Both the position numbers and the translations under genes were made by a program. Shown here piece after piece: positions 22,640 through 32,565 of a stretch of 64,000 bases of DNA; position 1 is the stretch's first letter, and each line of letters starts with the position of its first letter. Under the pieces are notes generated by a model. It saw nothing but the letters and a program-made list of their open reading frames with translations, was not told the origin of the DNA and made no database searches. The stretch is taken from contig JASIRB010003681.1 of NCBI GenBank assembly GCA_030323885.1, positions 62,001 through 126,000 of the forward strand, given 5' to 3'. The DNA comes from Branchipolynoe longqiensis (lineage: Eukaryota > Annelida > Polychaeta > Phyllodocida > Polynoidae).

Positions 22640-23580
22640 AATACTTGCGTAACTAGTTACACACCACGGTACTGACGGGTAATGTCCTGGCATGATTTTA
22701 ATGGTTTAGCGTTAGAAAGTAATTAGATATTTAGTCGATTGTTTTTCTAAGTAACTACTAGTCTATGGACTGCACCCACACAGTATCATTGCTTCGACTT
22801 GCTGGCATTATATTCTTACAAGAGGGGGAACTTCCCTAAGTTGGTCGCACTAAAGTTTCAATTCCACAAAGAGATCGTATTACTATTATATCACTGACAT
22901 AAACTAGCAAAGGTAGCATACTATCTGTGTCCTGCCTACAAGCAAACATTTTGATATGTCACTAGTACTTACACGAAATCATGCAATTGATTAATTATTG
23001 AAAACAAGTTATGATATTAAGGTTATAAGCATATACAGTACATATATACAGTAGTAACTCATATCCAACATATGTTACAATCCTAAATACAATCTAAGCA
23101 ATCATTCTGATCGTGCAGACCTAATTACACTTAAACATCATATTTATGCGATGAATTAAACAACACTGATCTAACTCCAAAATTATTCCGTTATTGTTTG
23201 TCAAACATCCGGATAGTCGAATTCCTGCGATATTACCTGACAACCAATGCCGCCTCCCCGGCCATCGTGCCATACCGTGTCGACCCCTATAGGCGTGTCA
23301 CAATCACCACCACACAAATTGAAGAATGGCATTAGGGGCGGCGGTTCACCCAGCTCTTGCGAACACTCACCTCAATTAGGGCATCAACAGCCTGACATTC
23401 CAGGCCATTTATCACGTTCGAGTGTCCACCACCTTATAATATTACTGGGTTCGGCCGTCGTGAAACCAGATAATACTATAAAACTCTTCCCCTTCATTTC
23501 ACCTGTGATGCAATCATCCTAAATCAATATAACCAACTATGGAACTGGTACTTAAAGGAGAAAGGAAAACAAGGCACACA
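22640..23580. other. Intergenic or intronic DNA with no gene seen
   Basis: AT-rich with short frames only. The motif 'tacggtagatatgtaatatg' at about 22537 also occurs near 21419, and 'acagcaccgtcttt' at about 22586 also occurs near 20836. These are short dispersed duplicates flanking the homeodomain-like exons. Confidence 0.4.
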
Positions 23581-23584
23581 GATG

Positions 23585-23892
23585 AACAGTGAATAAGTTG
23601 TGCTTTATTGGCATCAACCCCTGTCCACCTACCTCTGACCTATTCACCTTCACTCCTTACCTGTTGTCCACACTATGTCTCATTACCTTACTTCTATATA
23701 TAGGAAGCAGTGCCTACAGCCCTTGGAACTGGGGTCCCTTGGGTGTTGCACTCAACTCAATTTGGAATATGTGAATTTAGATAGCATCAGACAGACTGTC
23801 TGGGGTCCTGCTCTAGAGTAGGTGTGTCTCACTCAAGAGCCAGGAGTAGAGTGGTCACTCTCCAGTGAGACTGAAGCAGTGTCCTGTCCTGG
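23585..23892 (+). repeat. Dispersed repeat copy 1, left part
   Basis: This matches the reverse complement of about 57160-57510. Shared phrases include aataagttgtgctttatt, tgtgaatttaga/gtagcatcagacag and gagccagga. It breaks at the start of the MITE at 23893 and resumes at about 29690. No ORF is conserved between the copies. Confidence 0.7.
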
Positions 23893-24383
23893 GGCCGTAT
23901 TCATGAGCTCGGGGTAGGGCTCTAACCGCGGGTAGTGGTATCCCCCCCGGCTAACGGTGGAAAATCCGTATTCATGAGCTTGGGGTAGTGCTACCCTGGG
24001 GCTCTATCCGGGGGGTACGCTACCCCACTTTCGACTCAGGGGTAAGCCACTATCCCGAGGGGTTAGTGAGCCTATGTGGGTCTGAATCTATTCAATGCGA
24101 TTATATTTGATAGATTTAAATACGCAATAAGTGAAATTTATTCAAATTAACCCTAAATCCAAAGCGAAATTAACGCTGCTGCCGCAAAGGCGGCAATATT
24201 AATATTTTCGAATCGACGAATGTAAAGTACACAAATCGCCGCCGCCGCAGCGACGTCAATATCCATACTGTCGACGTCAAGTAAAAATGGCCGCCGCCGT
24301 CGCCGCCGAATCGGCGGGAATTTCTTACTCCCAAATCTATTAAATGTTGTCATATTTAACAGAATTACATACGCAATAAGTGA

Positions 24384-24608
24384 AATTAAGTAACAGAACA
24401 CGGCGACCTCAGTTTGTGGGCCAATAAAATGTTATTATTATTCTGAATAAAATTGTTTACATCCCAGAATTAATCAGTAACATACTAACGACACATGAAT
24501 TAACAAATATGTATAAGCTATACGGACCTTAATTATTAATAAGTATCGATCACTCAAAATACTGGTCGAGTTCACAGCAGCAGTGTTAAAGGGGCCTCAG
24601 CACTCAGC
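24384..24608 (-). repeat. Split direct repeat B2
   Basis: About 225 bp, from aattaagtaacagaacacgg to cactcagc. It is repeated almost exactly at 24804-25028, with differences mainly in the 'caataaaatg' and 'aaaattgttt' region. Confidence 0.9.
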
Positions 24609-24624
24609 AGGGAGGGTGGGATGG

Positions 24625-24807
24625 TAATCAAAAATGGATCTTCTCTCTCCTGTTGATCTCGATCAAGTGACAGTTACAGGGTTGTTTGTTCCATATGATC
24701 AACTCGTAGACAAGGCGACATAATGCAAAGGTAATAGTCAATTATGGTAGGCCGATTGGGTGCCGTTTCTGTAATAATTACATATGTTGCCAGCAACATA
24801 TACAATT
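24625..24807 (-). repeat. Split direct repeat A2
   Basis: About 183 bp, from taatcaaaaatggatc to tatacaatt. It matches 29045-29227 with a handful of substitutions (for example cctgttg/cccgttg and taatagtc/taacagtc). Confidence 0.9.
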
Positions 24808-25028
24808 AAGTAACAGAACACGGCGACCTCAGTTTGTGGGCCAATAACATTTTATTATTATTCTGAATAACATTTTTTACATCCCAGAATTAATCAGTAA
24901 CATACTAACGACACATGAATTAACAAATATGTATAAGCTATACGGACCTTAATTATTAATAAGTATCGATCACTCAAAATACTGGTCGAGTTCACAGCAG
25001 CAGTGTTAAAGGGGCCTCAGCACTCAGC
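24804..25028 (-). repeat. Split direct repeat B1
   Basis: Partner of 24384-24608. It lies directly downstream of the recombinase frame. The B1-A2 junction overlaps by a few bases (aatt), as expected if the circular intermediate joins A and B ends. Confidence 0.9.
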
Positions 25029-25034
25029 CAAAAA

Positions 25035-26091
25035 GCGAAGCGAGTGCTGAGGGACCTGCTCTGAAGCTATGCTTATCCACATAATTAAAAATGCAGGACG
25101 AACGCCAGTTGCCAAGCTCTTGGACCTGCTCCAACGGGACTCCAGCTTCCGCACACTCTCTAGCTGCCCCCCGCCTGAGACTGTGGGCCGTAATCTTCAT
25201 ACCTTGAAGCCCGCACTTATCACCTGCCAGCCTGAGGGCGAGCAGGAAGAGTCAAGCTGTCAAGGGCTCCCCAGAGCACAGCATCAGGGCTGGACCGGAC
25301 TTGGAGATTGGAGTTACGGCCTTGTACTGCCTCCAGAGACGCACGGGGCAGCAGATGGAGCTAGGGATTTTTGGCAGCCGTACGTAGTAGGTTTGGCTTG
25401 GCTGGCATGTCGTCTTGGTGGATCGGACGCACACCTTGAGTGACCGCTTGTGGAGCCGTATGTCTGCACCTGTCAGGTAGTGCCCCGGATCACAGGGGGA
25501 CTCCGAGAAAAATAAATTAGACTGTCTTAATAATGTGAAATATCCAATTATCAATGCCACATTTAACACTCGGCCATGTGGGCCCATGTTTTTAAAATAT
25601 CTGAACATCTGTACAACATGCTTTACTTTTAATGGAAACACTCTTGACACAGCAAATTTGTTTACATTCAGCACCCCTTTCTTTACTAGCCCAACGCAGT
25701 ATGAGTCAAATTCCTTAGTTCTTCCCCCCATCATCATAATATATGTTTTTGCACCACTGAAGTAATTGTTCACCGCACTTGGTGACCGAAAACTACTTGC
25801 TAAGTGAGCAAGATACAACATCAGGTCATATTGTTTTGGAGATTTCTTATTAACCTTAAAGTTTCTGCAGAACTCACTATATTTAATAACCTGGGCACAT
25901 TTATTGCGCCATGTCCCTTTGGATAACCCGTGCCTGAAAAGCGTTTGGACAGTGTGGTGCAGGTCAGTATGTCGAGCTGTGGTCGAGGGCAAATAAAGAA
26001 AGACTACAGTGAGACATACTGAACGTGAAGGCATAAGGTTAAGGCAAGTATCACAATTCTTTATCAAAGACAGAAATATCATGGGTAACAC
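25035..26091 (-). pseudogene. Tyrosine recombinase of Ngaro-type element
   Basis: The main frame (26091-25252) carries the N-terminal core-binding part (YLAHLASSFRSPSAVNNYFSG) and the first catalytic Arg region (YFTLLRQSNLFF). It stops early, but a second frame (about 25243-25035) continues with MKITAHSLRRGAARECAEAG (HxxR box) and ELGNWRSSCIFNYVDKH. These provide the catalytic Trp and Tyr. A single frameshift near 25250 thus splits an otherwise complete recombinase. It would cut and join the circular cDNA to chromosomal DNA through a 3'-phosphotyrosine. Confidence 0.85.
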
Positions 26092-27304
26092 GGATCCAAG
26101 CCAAATCTAGCTCGAGGCATAACCTCTTCGACCTGGCAAACGCAGCTTTATCGAAGTAGCTCCGACTAAGTGCATCGGCCAACACCAAGGATTTACCCGG
26201 TTTATGCATTACTCGAATCTCGCAACTATTGAGCGCGGCAAATCTCCACAATTCACGCGCGCACGCACACAGGAATGGGTCCTTGCCCTTCCCAGTGGAG
26301 AGGACCTGCTGAGAGGTTTCATTGTCAGTATTAATAAGTATCAAGAACTCTTCGGGGTGTGATGGGGCAAGTTCGCGTAGCGCAACAATTAAATTAAGGG
26401 CTTCGAGCCGGGAGATATGGTAACCAAAAGATAGAAGTTCTGCAGTATAGCGTTCAGAGAAAAAACTTGTGTTTGAAAAGGCCCCGCCCCCAAGCAAAGA
26501 GGAGTCACATTCAATCACCCAGTGGACTTTGGGAAAAGGTCGTAATAAAACTAAGCCGTTGGTCGATTCCGCGTATCGGATGAACCAGCGGACATCCCGC
26601 ACCAAATCGACCGATACCGTGGAATGACCAACAAACGGCGTTCCCCTCAAGAATTCTAGTACCCTATTCATAAATCGTCGAGCTGGGGTAACACACCTAG
26701 CTATACACTGGAGTCTGCCAACTAATTGCTGTACGTTTTTTCTCGAAACCGACGCACCGACTCTCCAAACATAGCATTCCGAGATGATGTCTAATAGCTT
26801 CTCTTTGGGGATGGACAACTCCATCAACGTAGTATTAATACGATAACCCAACCAGATCAGATCGGTAGTAGGTGCTGTGCATTTGTGTAGCGATAACTGC
26901 AGACCCAGCTGTGCTAGCAGCGACATAATACGGCGGTAACCTCTACTAGCCTCCTCGAGGTCGCGTGCTACACCCACGAAGTCGTCGAGATAGCATAAGG
27001 TAAAGAAGCCTTCTCGATTCATTAAGAAGGAGACTGCTTGCGTTGTCCTGGCGCATGCCAGGCTGGATGTACGGCACCCAAATGGTAGTGCGATGTCAAA
27101 ATATAATTTGGAATCAACCTGAATGCCAAACAGGGGAACGCTGAGCGGACACGTGCGAAGCTGTCGATAAGCCCTTACCAGATCAATGGACCAGACATAG
27201 CATCCATGACCCAGACGGGTCACCTCTACAGCAACGTCCATAACGCTGGAGCGCCAGAGGGAACCAGTGGTGAAGAGACGGGCACGGTACCCAGAGTAGT
27301 ACAC
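26051..27304 (-). CDS. Reverse transcriptase-RNaseH of Ngaro-type element
   Basis: RT motifs in order: SIDLVRAYRQLRTCPLS, DIALPFGCRTSSLACARTTQ and the active site CYLDDFVGVARDL, then LIWLGYRINT. The RNaseH-like part shows VIECDSSLLGGGAFS, RLEALNLIVALRELAPSH and NTDNETSQQVLSTGKGKDPF, ending in ADALSRSYF. The DNA between the RT and RNaseH motifs includes a 'LVGRLQCIARCVTPARRFMN' segment typical of DIRS/Ngaro RTs. The first 'fingers' part is shortened or lies in the overlapping upstream frame. It overlaps the recombinase by 41 bases. Confidence 0.88.
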   Translation of the reverse strand: MYYSGYRARLFTTGSLWRSSVMDVAVEVTRLGHGCYVWSIDLVRAYRQLRTCPLSVPLFGIQVDSKLYFDIALPFGCRTSSLACARTTQAVSFLMNREGFFTLCYLDDFVGVARDLEEASRGYRRIMSLLAQLGLQLSLHKCTAPTTDLIWLGYRINTTLMELSIPKEKLLDIISECYVWRVGASVSRKNVQQLVGRLQCIARCVTPARRFMNRVLEFLRGTPFVGHSTVSVDLVRDVRWFIRYAESTNGLVLLRPFPKVHWVIECDSSLLGGGAFSNTSFFSERYTAELLSFGYHISRLEALNLIVALRELAPSHPEEFLILINTDNETSQQVLSTGKGKDPFLCACARELWRFAALNSCEIRVMHKPGKSLVLADALSRSYFDKAAFARSKRLCLELDLAWIRVTHDISVFDKEL

Positions 27305-27813
27305 CGACCGAGCGGGCGATGCAAGTAAGGGATAACAGGTACAAAACGACCAACAGTATCAACTACAACAGCAATGTCATCTGGGGGGAGTAGCAGATCT
27401 TGGGACCCAGAGGTGTCAGGCAATAAAGGCATGCCCAACTGGGCTTCATCAGTATCAAACAAACGGCCATCAGCTTGTACTAACCGTATGGTAGGGGAGG
27501 TAGAACCTGTACCAATTGAGACAGTGAGTGGCCTACGGGGGGACTGAGGCTTACGACTCTCCGAGCCGGCATACCCGTAGGCGATATCAACATAAGGAGC
27601 AACATTAACGGTCAACATAATAGGGCTTGGAGCCAAGGCAGTATGGCGTGTCGGCAACGCCCCCTTAAACGGACGCGACACGCCCTCTGCCACAGCATCC
27701 ACCATGTACGTATCACTAACAGCATGATCAGACTCACGACCTAGCGACATACGGGGCGGCCGACCACCACACATGCCACTGACTGGCTGGGGGCTCATAT
27801 GCATCCATGACAC
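27226..27813 (-). pseudogene. N-terminal part of Ngaro-type pol ORF
   Basis: This frame of 195 codons runs into the RT frame with a shift at about 27226-27304. It is Pro/Ser/Leu-rich with no RT motifs except near its end, so it is probably the linker region preceding RT. The gap 27814-28019 on the minus strand reads through a Cys/His-rich phrase (YCHLCGWCAFKRG then H and C residues) that could be a zinc motif of Gag or Pol. Confidence 0.55.
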
Positions 27814-28019
27814 AGTGGACCCTGAACTTAAAAACCCGTGGCAGTATTTTTAGCCCCTACCGCCGGCTTAGGCGCTGAAGAACGAGCCTTAAACCGACAG
27901 TCTACTTCCCGATGAATGGCTTTGGCCCCCCGCTTGAACGCACACCACCCACATAAGTGGCAGTACCGGCGAGGAGGCGATCCGTGTGACTCAGAGAACC
28001 CACAATCTTTACCAGTATT

Positions 28020-29051
28020 CTAGATCGTACAAATAGGGCCATCACTTAACCTATCATATGCATCTCTATTCTGCCGACTCGAACCCGACGTCGTCTTAGA
28101 AACCGACTTAACCCGTATCCCAGTCCCAAACAAATCCCTCTGTACATCTTTGATAGCAGGGTAGTCGTCCCAGCCCGATTTCAGGCGCTTATCATCAACC
28201 ATCTGGAAAACTTTTTCTGAAAAACCCAGGCATGTCGCCCACTCCCAATTTTCTGCCATCTCCAACAGGTCCTGGATATGTTTCATAATTGGTTCGGTCC
28301 ATGACGATGGCGTGCCAGCGGACTGGGTCATACGAAACAAAGCTAATAAATACTCATGCCAGTTGGCATCCCCCTGTTTGACTCTATTTTTCTTGCCCTC
28401 TCTAACAACAAATTTATGGGGCAGTAACTTGTGCTTACCCCGTTTATCTGCCCGCTTCTTGCTCTGCACCGAATGCAAGAGATCCCGTAACAAATCTTCC
28501 CGTGATGAACAGCTAGACGAATCTGTCGACGAATGGCGATGTTTTCGACCACGACGCTTGCGGCAATGGCGGTGTGACATTGTCGACTCCTGGTCACTGG
28601 CCGTCCTGTCGTCCTGGTCACTCGTCGACGAATCGGAAGATGGCGCCACCGGCGCATGCCGCTTCCTGTGACGAACGTCATCCCGTCCACGCCCTTCATG
28701 CATTCGTCCATCTGTTGGAGAAACTGTTGCTGCCTGACTCTCATCTCGACGTTTGCCAGATTGTAGATCGGCTAAAGTATGCTCTACTGTGGCCAGCTTG
28801 GCCATCAGAGAAGCATTATTGGCCGCGATGAGTTGAACCAGGTCGCTGGAACACGACTCAGCCCTGTCGGTCCGCTCCGTCGAGATCCCAGAATGTCGAC
28901 GAGATGACGAGCCTGCCTCCGCCTTGTCCAGCTCTGAGATGACAAACGGCCCCGATTCTGCAGAAGTCAACATTTCCTTGGAGAACTTTCCTTTCCTGGG
29001 TGGCATGACTGGCTCTGTGCTATGTAGGCAGGATACCTGGTACTTAATCAA
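28020..29051 (-). CDS. gag: Gag-like protein of Ngaro-type element
   Basis: 343 codons (the ATG at 29006 is a better start than the first codon). The first half is hydrophilic, rich in Ser/Arg/Asp, with an SR-like run (HRHCRKRRGRKHRHSSTDSS). The second half has a compact region with WHEYLLALFRMTQ and ENWEWATCLGFSEKVFQMVD, resembling the conserved block of DIRS/Ngaro Gag proteins. It lies first after repeat A1. It probably forms the nucleoprotein particle. Confidence 0.75.
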   Translation of the reverse strand: MIKYQVSCLHSTEPVMPPRKGKFSKEMLTSAESGPFVISELDKAEAGSSSRRHSGISTERTDRAESCSSDLVQLIAANNASLMAKLATVEHTLADLQSGKRRDESQAATVSPTDGRMHEGRGRDDVRHRKRHAPVAPSSDSSTSDQDDRTASDQESTMSHRHCRKRRGRKHRHSSTDSSSCSSREDLLRDLLHSVQSKKRADKRGKHKLLPHKFVVREGKKNRVKQGDANWHEYLLALFRMTQSAGTPSSWTEPIMKHIQDLLEMAENWEWATCLGFSEKVFQMVDDKRLKSGWDDYPAIKDVQRDLFGTGIRVKSVSKTTSGSSRQNRDAYDRLSDGPICTI

Positions 29052-29227
29052 AAATGGATCTTCTCTCTCCCGTTGATCTCGATCAAGTGACAGTTACAGG
29101 GTTGTTTGTTCCATATGATCAACTCGTAGACAAGGCGACATAATGCAAAGGTAACAGTCAATTATGGCAGGCCGATTGGGTGCCGTTTCTGTAATAATTA
29201 CATATGTTGCCAGCAACATATACAATT
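29045..29227 (-). repeat. Split direct repeat A1
   Basis: Partner of A2 (24625-24807). It precedes the Gag frame on the minus strand. Its outer edge abuts MITE sequence (tgatcaattaaaccctaaat). Confidence 0.9.
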
Positions 29228-29689
29228 TGATCAATTAAACCCTAAATCCGAAGCGAAATTCATGCTGCTGGCGCAAAGGCGGCGATATTAATATTTTCGA
29301 ATCGACGAGGGTAAAGCAAACAAATCGCCGCCGCCGCAGCGACGTCGAATCGGCGTGAATTTCTTACGCCCTAATCTATTAAATGCAGTCATATTTAACA
29401 GAATTACATATGCAATAATTGAAATCTTATCAATTTAACCCTAAATTCGAACCGATATTAACGCCGGCGCCGCATTGGCGGCGTTATTCATATTGTCGAC
29501 TCGAGGGAATTCCCAAATCTATAAATAAACTTACGGTTAGCTATCCACGGCGGCTAAGACATTGGTGAATACCGATTGCCCTAATTAACCGCCGCAGTTA
29601 AACCGTGGGATAGCTACCCAACGGCTAAGCCTAACCTCCAGCTAACCGTACCCCGAGCTCATGAATACGTGCCCTGAATAATTAGTTAA

Positions 29690-30200
29690 ATCTCAGTATC
29701 AGGCTAGTGCGGTCAGAAGGCCAAGGTAGAGCAAGTGACTGGGCAGTCCCACAGTCAGCCAATCGGGCGGCCCCACAGCTGGGGTAGGAGCCAACCCCCA
29801 ATGGAGGTGGATGTCACTCAATTCAGCTGCAGGTGGTGCCCAGGAGTGCATATGCAAATGAGGCTGAAGGTGGGCCTTCCCCATGGTCATGGGTGAACAG
29901 GTAGTTGTATACAGTTACAGATATATATATATATTCAAAATGTCCCTTTTCTCCAATTGCACTCTTTATGAATACATAGAGAAACATTTCAATAATCATG
30001 TACGGTCTCTTTTAAAGGAACATCTCTTCATTAATCTCAGGCATAATATATGAACATATATTTCACACAGTTTATATCATGTCATCATTAGTTTATATAA
30101 CGTTGTCCCCACTCCATCGCCCAAGAATAATAATGCTCTCTGCCACAATATAATACTTAACCGAAAATCCGTATATTTTTACAACCTGTCGGTTCCACGC
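29690..30200 (+). repeat. Dispersed repeat copy 1, right part
   Basis: This matches the reverse complement of about 56600-57150. Shared phrases include cccacagctgggg, catttgca/atgcaaatgaggctga, gtataca, 'ttgtccccac' and 'aaaatccgtatatttttaca'. It continues the copy interrupted at 23892. Confidence 0.7.
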
Positions 30201-30234
30201 CGCCACCGTCACGCCCCTTTTTCACACCGACCTG

Positions 30235-31735
30235 TCAGTCCTTGCAATTGTTACGCTTATGGCCCTTCACATGACACTTCAAACATATATGGCCGAAACG
30301 GCATTCCTCCTCCGTTTTTGTACAACCCTGATCACTGTTGTAGACATAACAGGCGCGCTTGCCGCCGGCTGTCCCTGCACCAGTCGCGCATCGCTGGGTA
30401 TCACCTGGGCCCGTATGCATGGGGCGGTGGTAGCGCTCTACCCCTGGGGGTAGAGGGGATATCCGGGGTAGCGGTGAAAAGTTGGTATGCATGGGGCAGT
30501 GTTATGGAAACCCTGTGAGTTAAAAGTCGGGTAAGCTACCCCCACTCAGTAGCAGGTATAAGGGCGGGGGTGTAGGGACCGACTGGGGCCAAATCTATCG
30601 AATGCAATCATATTTAACAGAATTACATACGCAATAAGTGAAATTTTATCAATTTAACCCTAAATTCGCGGTTGCTTGCATTCGACGATTCGAAAATATT
30701 AATATCGCCGCCGTTGCGGCGGCAGCATTAATATTGCTTCAAATTTAGGGTTAATTTCATGAAATATCACTTATTGCGTATGTAATTCTGATAAATATGA
30801 TAGCATTTAATAGATTTGAGCCTAATATATGGCTACAAACGCAGAGGGATTTCCCAAATCTATAAATAACTACAAGGGTAGCTACCTCCTCGCCGATTTG
30901 GCTCCACGCATACTCCATGACCCATTTCTTACCCTCGGCGATAGCTACCCCAAACTCGGTCCTTGCCACCAGGGGCGACAACTAATTCTTCATGCATATG
31001 GGCCCAGAAGTCCCCTTCTGTTTCTTATCCCGAATATTGGCCTGACTGTAGTGTAGGACGCTCTTGCCAGTATAGGCCTCGGTGAAGGCGGCAAAGCCTT
31101 TGTCTCCGCTAGTTTCCGAATGGCGCATCATATTTGACATGAGCGCATCCACATAATCGTTATGTCTAGCAGGGTGCGACAAACAACTAATATGATGTAA
31201 AATAGCTTGGTAGTCCTCGATAGACATCTCCGGGATGTCCAACGCCCACATAGCCGTTGCGCAAACTAACTCGTGGCAGTTTAATTTACCAACATTTTTC
31301 TTTGCCACCGTGTCCTGCTTCAGTAACCACTTCTTAGTTTGCGGGAAGCACTACACCTCGAAGAGCTGCTATGGTACACCTACTCCTCCTGGCGCCATTC
31401 CTGGACCGCTTCCTGGAGCGGCGGTAAGTTGAGTGCCTGCTGGTCGTCGCCGCCGGTGCTGGTCCATCCACCATCTTGTATGCGTTCCCGGAAACGCCCG
31501 CTTCAGCCATGATGGTGTGCCGGTTAATTTCGCGTCCACGTCTTCGTTCTGCTCATTCTGCCAAGAGCTCGTCCCTTGCCTGTCTTAATTCATCCAGTTC
31601 CTTCTCATTTCGCAATTCTTCTATTTCTCGGAGAGTTTCCTTGCGTTGCCCCGCCATGCTCATGCAGCTCAACCCAGTCTCCAACGCAGTGACATCATCC
31701 TTACATGCACCTTTAGACATTCTTGCAGCCGTAGC
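30235..31735 (-). pseudogene. YR-retroelement gag relic, split by a MITE
   Basis: The fragments are co-linear with the gag of the element at 41355-46397. The C-terminal part (30235-30405) has a CCCH-like motif (C-x8-C-x6-C-x3-H) followed by a CCHC knuckle, CLKCHVKGHKRNNC. The middle part (31007-31308) aligns with the 45449-45700 frame (KLNCHELVCATAMWALDIPE against ELNVYEIVEATCTWFLDTTE). The upstream part (31553-31735) is a Glu/Arg/Leu coiled-coil-like segment with an in-frame TGA at 31553-31555. MITE 30406-31007 splits the gene. No RT or recombinase remains nearby. Confidence 0.72.
30406..31007. mobile_element. MITE inserted in YR gag relic
   Basis: The ends are CTGGGCCCGTATGCATG on the left and, in reverse complement, CTGGGCCCATATGCATG on the right. 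The interior shares 'acagaattacatacgcaata', 'ttaaccctaaattcg' and CG-rich cores with the other copies. Its own halves form an internal inverted arrangement around 30690. Confidence 0.75.
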
Positions 31736-31739
31736 ACTT

Positions 31740-31905
31740 CTCGTCTCACACACACTGGGGTCGTGGGTTCGAACCCCGGTCGAGTCAATCCAATGACTTA
31801 AAAATAGATACTTGTTGCTTCCTAGCCAGGCGCTCGGCATTATTAGGACAGGGCAAGGACTGGTGTGCTCAGTGTCAGGATAATGTGACTGAGTGGGATA
31901 CTTTC
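31740..31905 (+). mobile_element. tRNA-derived SINE, copy a (5'-truncated)
   Basis: A polymerase III B-box-like phrase, gggttcgaaccccgg (31764-31778), is followed by the family body (gatacttgttgc, ctcggcattattagga, cagtgtcaggataatgtgac). The same body is seen in three further copies. Confidence 0.7.
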
Positions 31906-32160
31906 AGCAGGTCGGGAGTTCGAAACCCGCGCCAAAACAAACCAGTGACATACAACATTGATACTTGTTGCTACCAAGCGTGGCTCTCGGCATTACTAGG
32001 ATAGGGCAAGAACTGGCTAGCTCAGTGTCAGGATAATGTGACTAAACGCGAAAGTGTGTCATGGCGCTGGTGGTCTGGTATATGGGGTCACTCATGGTGA
32101 CTTTATAGTGCATGGAACTGGTTGCAGCGGGGAGAAATATTGTTTCTAGATTCTTTTGTT
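31906..32160 (+). mobile_element. tRNA-derived SINE, copy b
   Basis: A B-box-like gggagttcgaaacccg at about 31915-31929 is followed by the same body as copy a, then diverges near 32080. Copies a and b are adjacent, which suggests insertion of one SINE into another. Confidence 0.65.
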
Positions 32161-32214
32161 GTTGTTCTCTTTTGTTTGTTGTTGTTGCTGCTGCCGTTAC
32201 ATTATTTGAGTACC

Positions 32215-32565
32215 AGACTCAGTGGTCCAATCAGTCGAGCACAGGCTTTCCATGTGGAAAGTTGAGAGTTTGAAAACCCAGCCAAGTCGAGAGTTTGCAA
32301 ACCCAGTTGAGTCAAACCACTGACTTACATAATTGATACGTGTCGCTACATAGCCTGGCGATCGGCATTACTAGCATAGGGCAAGGACTATCAGGATAAT
32401 GTGACTGATTGGTATATGGGGGAATGGTTCTGGCAGCCTGATCTCCCAGTGGGACAGCACTATAAAGTCACCATGACCGTGCACTGTCAGAAGTTGGTAC
32501 CTGTCCTGATATGACCTTAGATGTTGCTAAGATGCAACAATCTCAACAAACAAATAAAGACACTC
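32215..32565 (+). mobile_element. tRNA-derived SINE, copy c
   Basis: The degraded tRNA-like head (ggtccaatcagtcgagcaca) is followed by the body and a 3' end, 'tgtcctgatatgaccttaga tgttgctaagatgcaacaat', with a CAAACAAA tail. The same 3' end appears in copy d. Confidence 0.7.

Larger units (their letters stand above)
24384..29227 (-). mobile_element. Ngaro-type tyrosine-recombinase retrotransposon
   Basis: The termini have the split-direct-repeat plan that defines Ngaro/PAT-type elements. On the minus strand the order is A1 (29227-29045), ORFs, B1 (25028-24804), A2 (24807-24625), B2 (24608-24384). A1/A2 and B1/B2 are nearly identical pairs in direct orientation. Between them lie Gag, RT-RNaseH and a tyrosine recombinase on the minus strand. 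The flanks join to restore an uninterrupted MITE sequence with no target-site duplication, as expected when a tyrosine recombinase rather than a DDE integrase inserts a circular intermediate. Each ORF has few lesions. At 4.8 kb the length is normal. Confidence 0.93.
23893..29678. mobile_element. MITE of the GGGCCGTATTCATGAGC family, split by an Ngaro element
   Basis: The left end is ggccgtattcatgagctcgg (from 23893). The right end, read in reverse complement, is GGCACGTATTCATGAGCTCG (to 29678), giving long imperfect terminal inverted repeats. The interior has internal tandem units built on 'acagaattacatacgcaata' and CG-rich 'cgccgccgccgcagcgacgt' segments. The Ngaro-type element 24384-29227 sits inside it. 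Related copies lie at 30406-31007 and 33661-34123. There is no transposase. Confidence 0.75.

Noticed and set aside
25069..25443. Plus-strand 124-codon frame near the recombinase
   Set aside because: It is antisense to the C-terminal part of the Ngaro recombinase, whose catalytic motifs read clearly on the minus strand.
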